From: Hahella ganghwensis DSM 17046
GTDB taxonomy: Bacteria; Pseudomonadota; Gammaproteobacteria; Pseudomonadales; Oleiphilaceae
Direction: 5' to 3'
Length of the DNA: 64,000 nt
Assembly: GCF_000376785.1 (NCBI RefSeq)
Contig: NZ_AQXX01000144.1
Span: 62,001 to 126,000 of the forward strand
A program made the translations under genes and the position numbers. Below are positions 62,269-64,000 of this stretch, one piece after another. Position 1 is the stretch's first letter; every line of letters starts with the position of its first letter. The notes beneath the pieces were generated by a model. That model worked only from the letters and a program-made list of their open reading frames with translations, did not search any database and was not told where the DNA came from.

Positions 62269-62616
62269 ATATAACGCCATGTTTAACCGATGATTTTTCA
62301 TTTTTCGCGGTGCTTTCAAACTCCTCATACTTAAGTCATAGGCCTAATTTTCTATAGATTTCTATAAGTGACTGTCACTAGTGGTCGATACTTACTGTGA
62401 ACCGCTTCGCTATGGACTATATTGATGTGAAAGGGAAAAAATCTGTACAAAAATTGGGCAGTTTCTAGGCTGTAGGCGAATAATAAAGGCAAATTGCCTT
62501 CAGAATGCTTACAGTAAAAAGGACCATGAGCGAAGACCGGGTCCCGTTATCGGGTGCGCCGGGCTTTTGTTTGTCAATGTCAATGTCGATAAGATAAAGA
62601 AACAAGAGGAAGCGTA
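62269..62616. other. 348-base region upstream of the TAXI-TRAP genes
   Basis: No gene is visible. AAGGCAAATTGCCTT (62486-62500) is a near-perfect palindrome and a possible operator. A G/C hairpin (CCCG-TTAT-CGGG inside CCGG..CCGG, about 62537-62563) is followed by CTTTTGTTTG, which looks like an attenuator or terminator before the binding-protein gene. Confidence 0.5.
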
Positions 62617-63600
62617 ATGAAGATCAAGTCAGTGGGTACTGCTATCAAGTCAATTGTAGCTGGCGTTGGAATTACCGTTGCTGCGATGGCCACACCTGTT
62701 CAGGCACAGGAATTCATTACCATTGGTACGGGTGGCGTCACCGGCGTTTACTATCCCACCGGTGGTGCAATTTGCAGTCTCGTCAACAAGACCCGTAAAG
62801 AACATGGAATTCGCTGCTCCGTAGAAAGTACTGGTGGATCTATCTACAACATCAACACCATTCGTGCCGGTGAGCTGGATATGGGGGTTGCACAGTCTGA
62901 CTGGCAGTACCATGCCTACAATGGAACCAGCAAGTTTGAAGACGCTGGTGCATTCAAGGATCTACGCGCTGTGTTTTCCGTGCATCCTGAGCCGTTCACA
63001 GTTGTTGCCCGTGCAGATGCCGGCATCAAGAACTTTAAAGACCTGAAAGGTAAGCGCGTTAACATCGGTAATCCAGGTTCCGGTCAGCGTGGAACCATGG
63101 AAGTTTTGATGGCCGAGATGGGCTGGAATAATGATACTTTCACCCTGACTTCCGAGCTGAAAGCCGCAGAACAGTCCAAAGCACTGTGTGACAACAAGAT
63201 CGATGCCATGATCTACACGGTTGGACATCCCAGTGGTTCCATCAAAGAAGCGACCACTTCCTGTGACAGCGTTCTGGTAAACGTTTCCGGCGCTGCTATC
63301 GACAAACTGGTGAAAGATAACTCCTTCTACCGTAAAGCCACTATTCCAGGTGGTATGTATCGCGGTTCTGACAATGACGTTCAGACCTTCGGTGTTGGTG
63401 CTACTTTCGTCTCTTCTGCCAAGGTTCCTGAAAAAGTGGTTTACGAAGTCGTAAAAGCGGTATTCGAAAACTTTGAAACCTTCAAGAAGCTGCACCCTGC
63501 TTTCGCAAATCTCAAGAAAGAAGAAATGATCAAAGACGGTCTTTCTGCTCCTCTGCACCCTGGTGCGGCAAAGTACTACAAAGAAGCAGGCCTGATGTAA
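62617..63600 (+). CDS. TAXI-family TRAP transporter substrate-binding protein
   Basis: The 327-residue protein has a Sec signal ([18 protein letters not shown], cut near residue 31). The TAXI start [71 protein letters not shown] is clear. TAXI proteins feed fused TRAP permeases, and the next gene is one. AAGAGGAAG precedes the ATG. The ligand is unproven; it could be glutamate or a related acid. Confidence 0.95.
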   Translation: MKIKSVGTAIKSIVAGVGITVAAMATPVQAQEFITIGTGGVTGVYYPTGGAICSLVNKTRKEHGIRCSVESTGGSIYNINTIRAGELDMGVAQSDWQYHAYNGTSKFEDAGAFKDLRAVFSVHPEPFTVVARADAGIKNFKDLKGKRVNIGNPGSGQRGTMEVLMAEMGWNNDTFTLTSELKAAEQSKALCDNKIDAMIYTVGHPSGSIKEATTSCDSVLVNVSGAAIDKLVKDNSFYRKATIPGGMYRGSDNDVQTFGVGATFVSSAKVPEKVVYEVVKAVFENFETFKKLHPAFANLKKEEMIKDGLSAPLHPGAAKYYKEAGLM

Positions 63601-63610
63601 GGCCCGCTTG

Positions 63611-63637
63611 CCCCGGCCAGGCATTGCCTGACCGGGG
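63611..63637 (+). terminator. Stem-loop between TAXI binding-protein and permease genes
   Basis: CCCCGG-C-CAGGC (63611-63622) pairs with GCCTG-A-CCGGGG (63626-63637) around ATT with one mismatch. No T-run follows. It is positioned like an attenuator that lets the binding protein be made in excess. Confidence 0.6.
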
Positions 63638-63800
63638 AGTTCCCTCTCTCACCGTAATTTTCAACACTGACTGGCAAAGGTTTTTGTGGTTATGCGCGAA
63701 ATTTTAGCTCGTCCCCTAAATCTGACCTGGCCTGAATCGCAACCCTGTTGTATTGTCAGGCTAACGTGTCATTGCAGGCATCATTAATGGAGAGTCCAGG

Positions 63801-64000
63801 ATGTCGGAATCCACGACCAATACTTCAGATAACTCTGCTGTAGAAGAATTGCTGCGATCCGAGACGGGTAGCAGGACCCTGACCGGCCCTGTCGGAAAGA
63901 TGGTGATCGGTTTGTTGATCGCCTGGTCCGCGTTCCAGCTCTGGTACGCATCGCCTTTGCCGTTTATTTTCAATTTCGGCACCTTAAATGAAGATCAGGC
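63801..64000 (+). CDS. TRAP transporter fused permease (DctQM fusion, 5' part only)
   Basis: The gene runs off the right edge after 66 codons. The visible part has a soluble start (MSESTTNTSDNSAVEELLRSE) and a first membrane segment (MVIGLLIAWSAFQLWYASPLPFIFNFG), as in TAXI-linked permeases of the 4TM/12TM fused type. A weak GGAGAG lies 13 bases before the ATG. It follows the binding-protein gene by 200 bases and is its expected partner. Confidence 0.85.
   Translation, partial: MSESTTNTSDNSAVEELLRSETGSRTLTGPVGKMVIGLLIAWSAFQLWYASPLPFIFNFGTLNEDQ

Noticed and set aside
1-64000. tRNA, rRNA, CRISPR, IS elements or phage genes
   Set aside because: Read through both strands for cloverleaf-like patterns, regular spacer repeats and transposase or integrase motifs; none found. 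A covariance-model scan would be needed to exclude tRNAs formally.

Overview
The window is about 64 kb of a gammaproteobacterial chromosome. Mid-range base composition, gram-negative lipoprotein and Tat signals, RND pump parts, TRAP and BCCT transporters, quinol-type nitric oxide reductase and a large secreted nuclease together suggest a marine, Oceanospirillales-like heterotroph. This is inference from gene content; no rRNA or marker gene fixes the taxon. I saw no tRNA, rRNA, CRISPR array, insertion sequence or prophage. Both window ends cut genes: a GntR regulator on the left and a fused TRAP permease on the right.

Region by region. 1-8.75 kb: an amino-sugar (N-acetylglucosamine) utilisation locus, with a leftward operon (solute-binding protein, two permeases, ATPase, GntR/HutC regulator) diverging from a rightward nagB - BadF-type kinase - nagA operon. 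8.75-12.4 kb: an S41-type lipoprotein protease, then a rightward set of DUF4336, DUF211, a VIT1/CCC1-like membrane protein and a DUF2834-like protein. 12.5-13.6 kb: a leftward three-gene cassette of a stand-alone HYD1-type ADP-ribosyltransferase, a DUF6881-like protein and a macro-domain protein. This is the best candidate for an undescribed toxin/antidote system. 13.9-20.2 kb: a DksA-type zinc-finger protein, a YCII protein, a 45-codon ORF coupled to a methyltransferase, an RND adaptor/pump pair and a glyoxalase-fold protein. 20.3-23.9 kb: a 1058-residue polymorphic toxin ending in a DNA/RNA nuclease, followed directly by its probable immunity gene. 24-30.4 kb: a secreted alpha/beta hydrolase and a nitric-oxide defence divergon (ytfE-norZ against norR) with three NorR boxes and a sigma-54 promoter readable in the DNA.

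30.4-41.9 kb: a PanE-like reductase, RidA, a DctP/Q/M TRAP transporter with a striking TGTACA operator cluster upstream, ZntB, a YyaL thioredoxin-like protein, DUF3429, TrxC and a histone-deacetylase-fold amidohydrolase. 42-49 kb: an orphan NMT1-type binding protein, an ExeM/NucH-type extracellular nuclease with a dockerin-like tail, a family-3 binding protein, and an NAD(P)-binding protein diverging from a LysR regulator. 49-56.9 kb: an aspartoacylase-like and a GCS2-type ligase gene, a frameshifted HEIAH metalloprotease, a FemX-like acyltransferase, a GIY-YIG protein, a lipoprotein hydrolase, a divergent subtilase and an HNH nuclease. 57-64 kb: a BCCT transporter, a LysR regulator diverging from an aminotransferase-BKACE operon, and a TAXI-TRAP transporter. 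This last set looks like a uptake-plus-catabolism module for an amino or beta-keto acid.

Most genes are complete and tightly packed. Several operons carry a stem-loop between the binding-protein gene and the permease genes.
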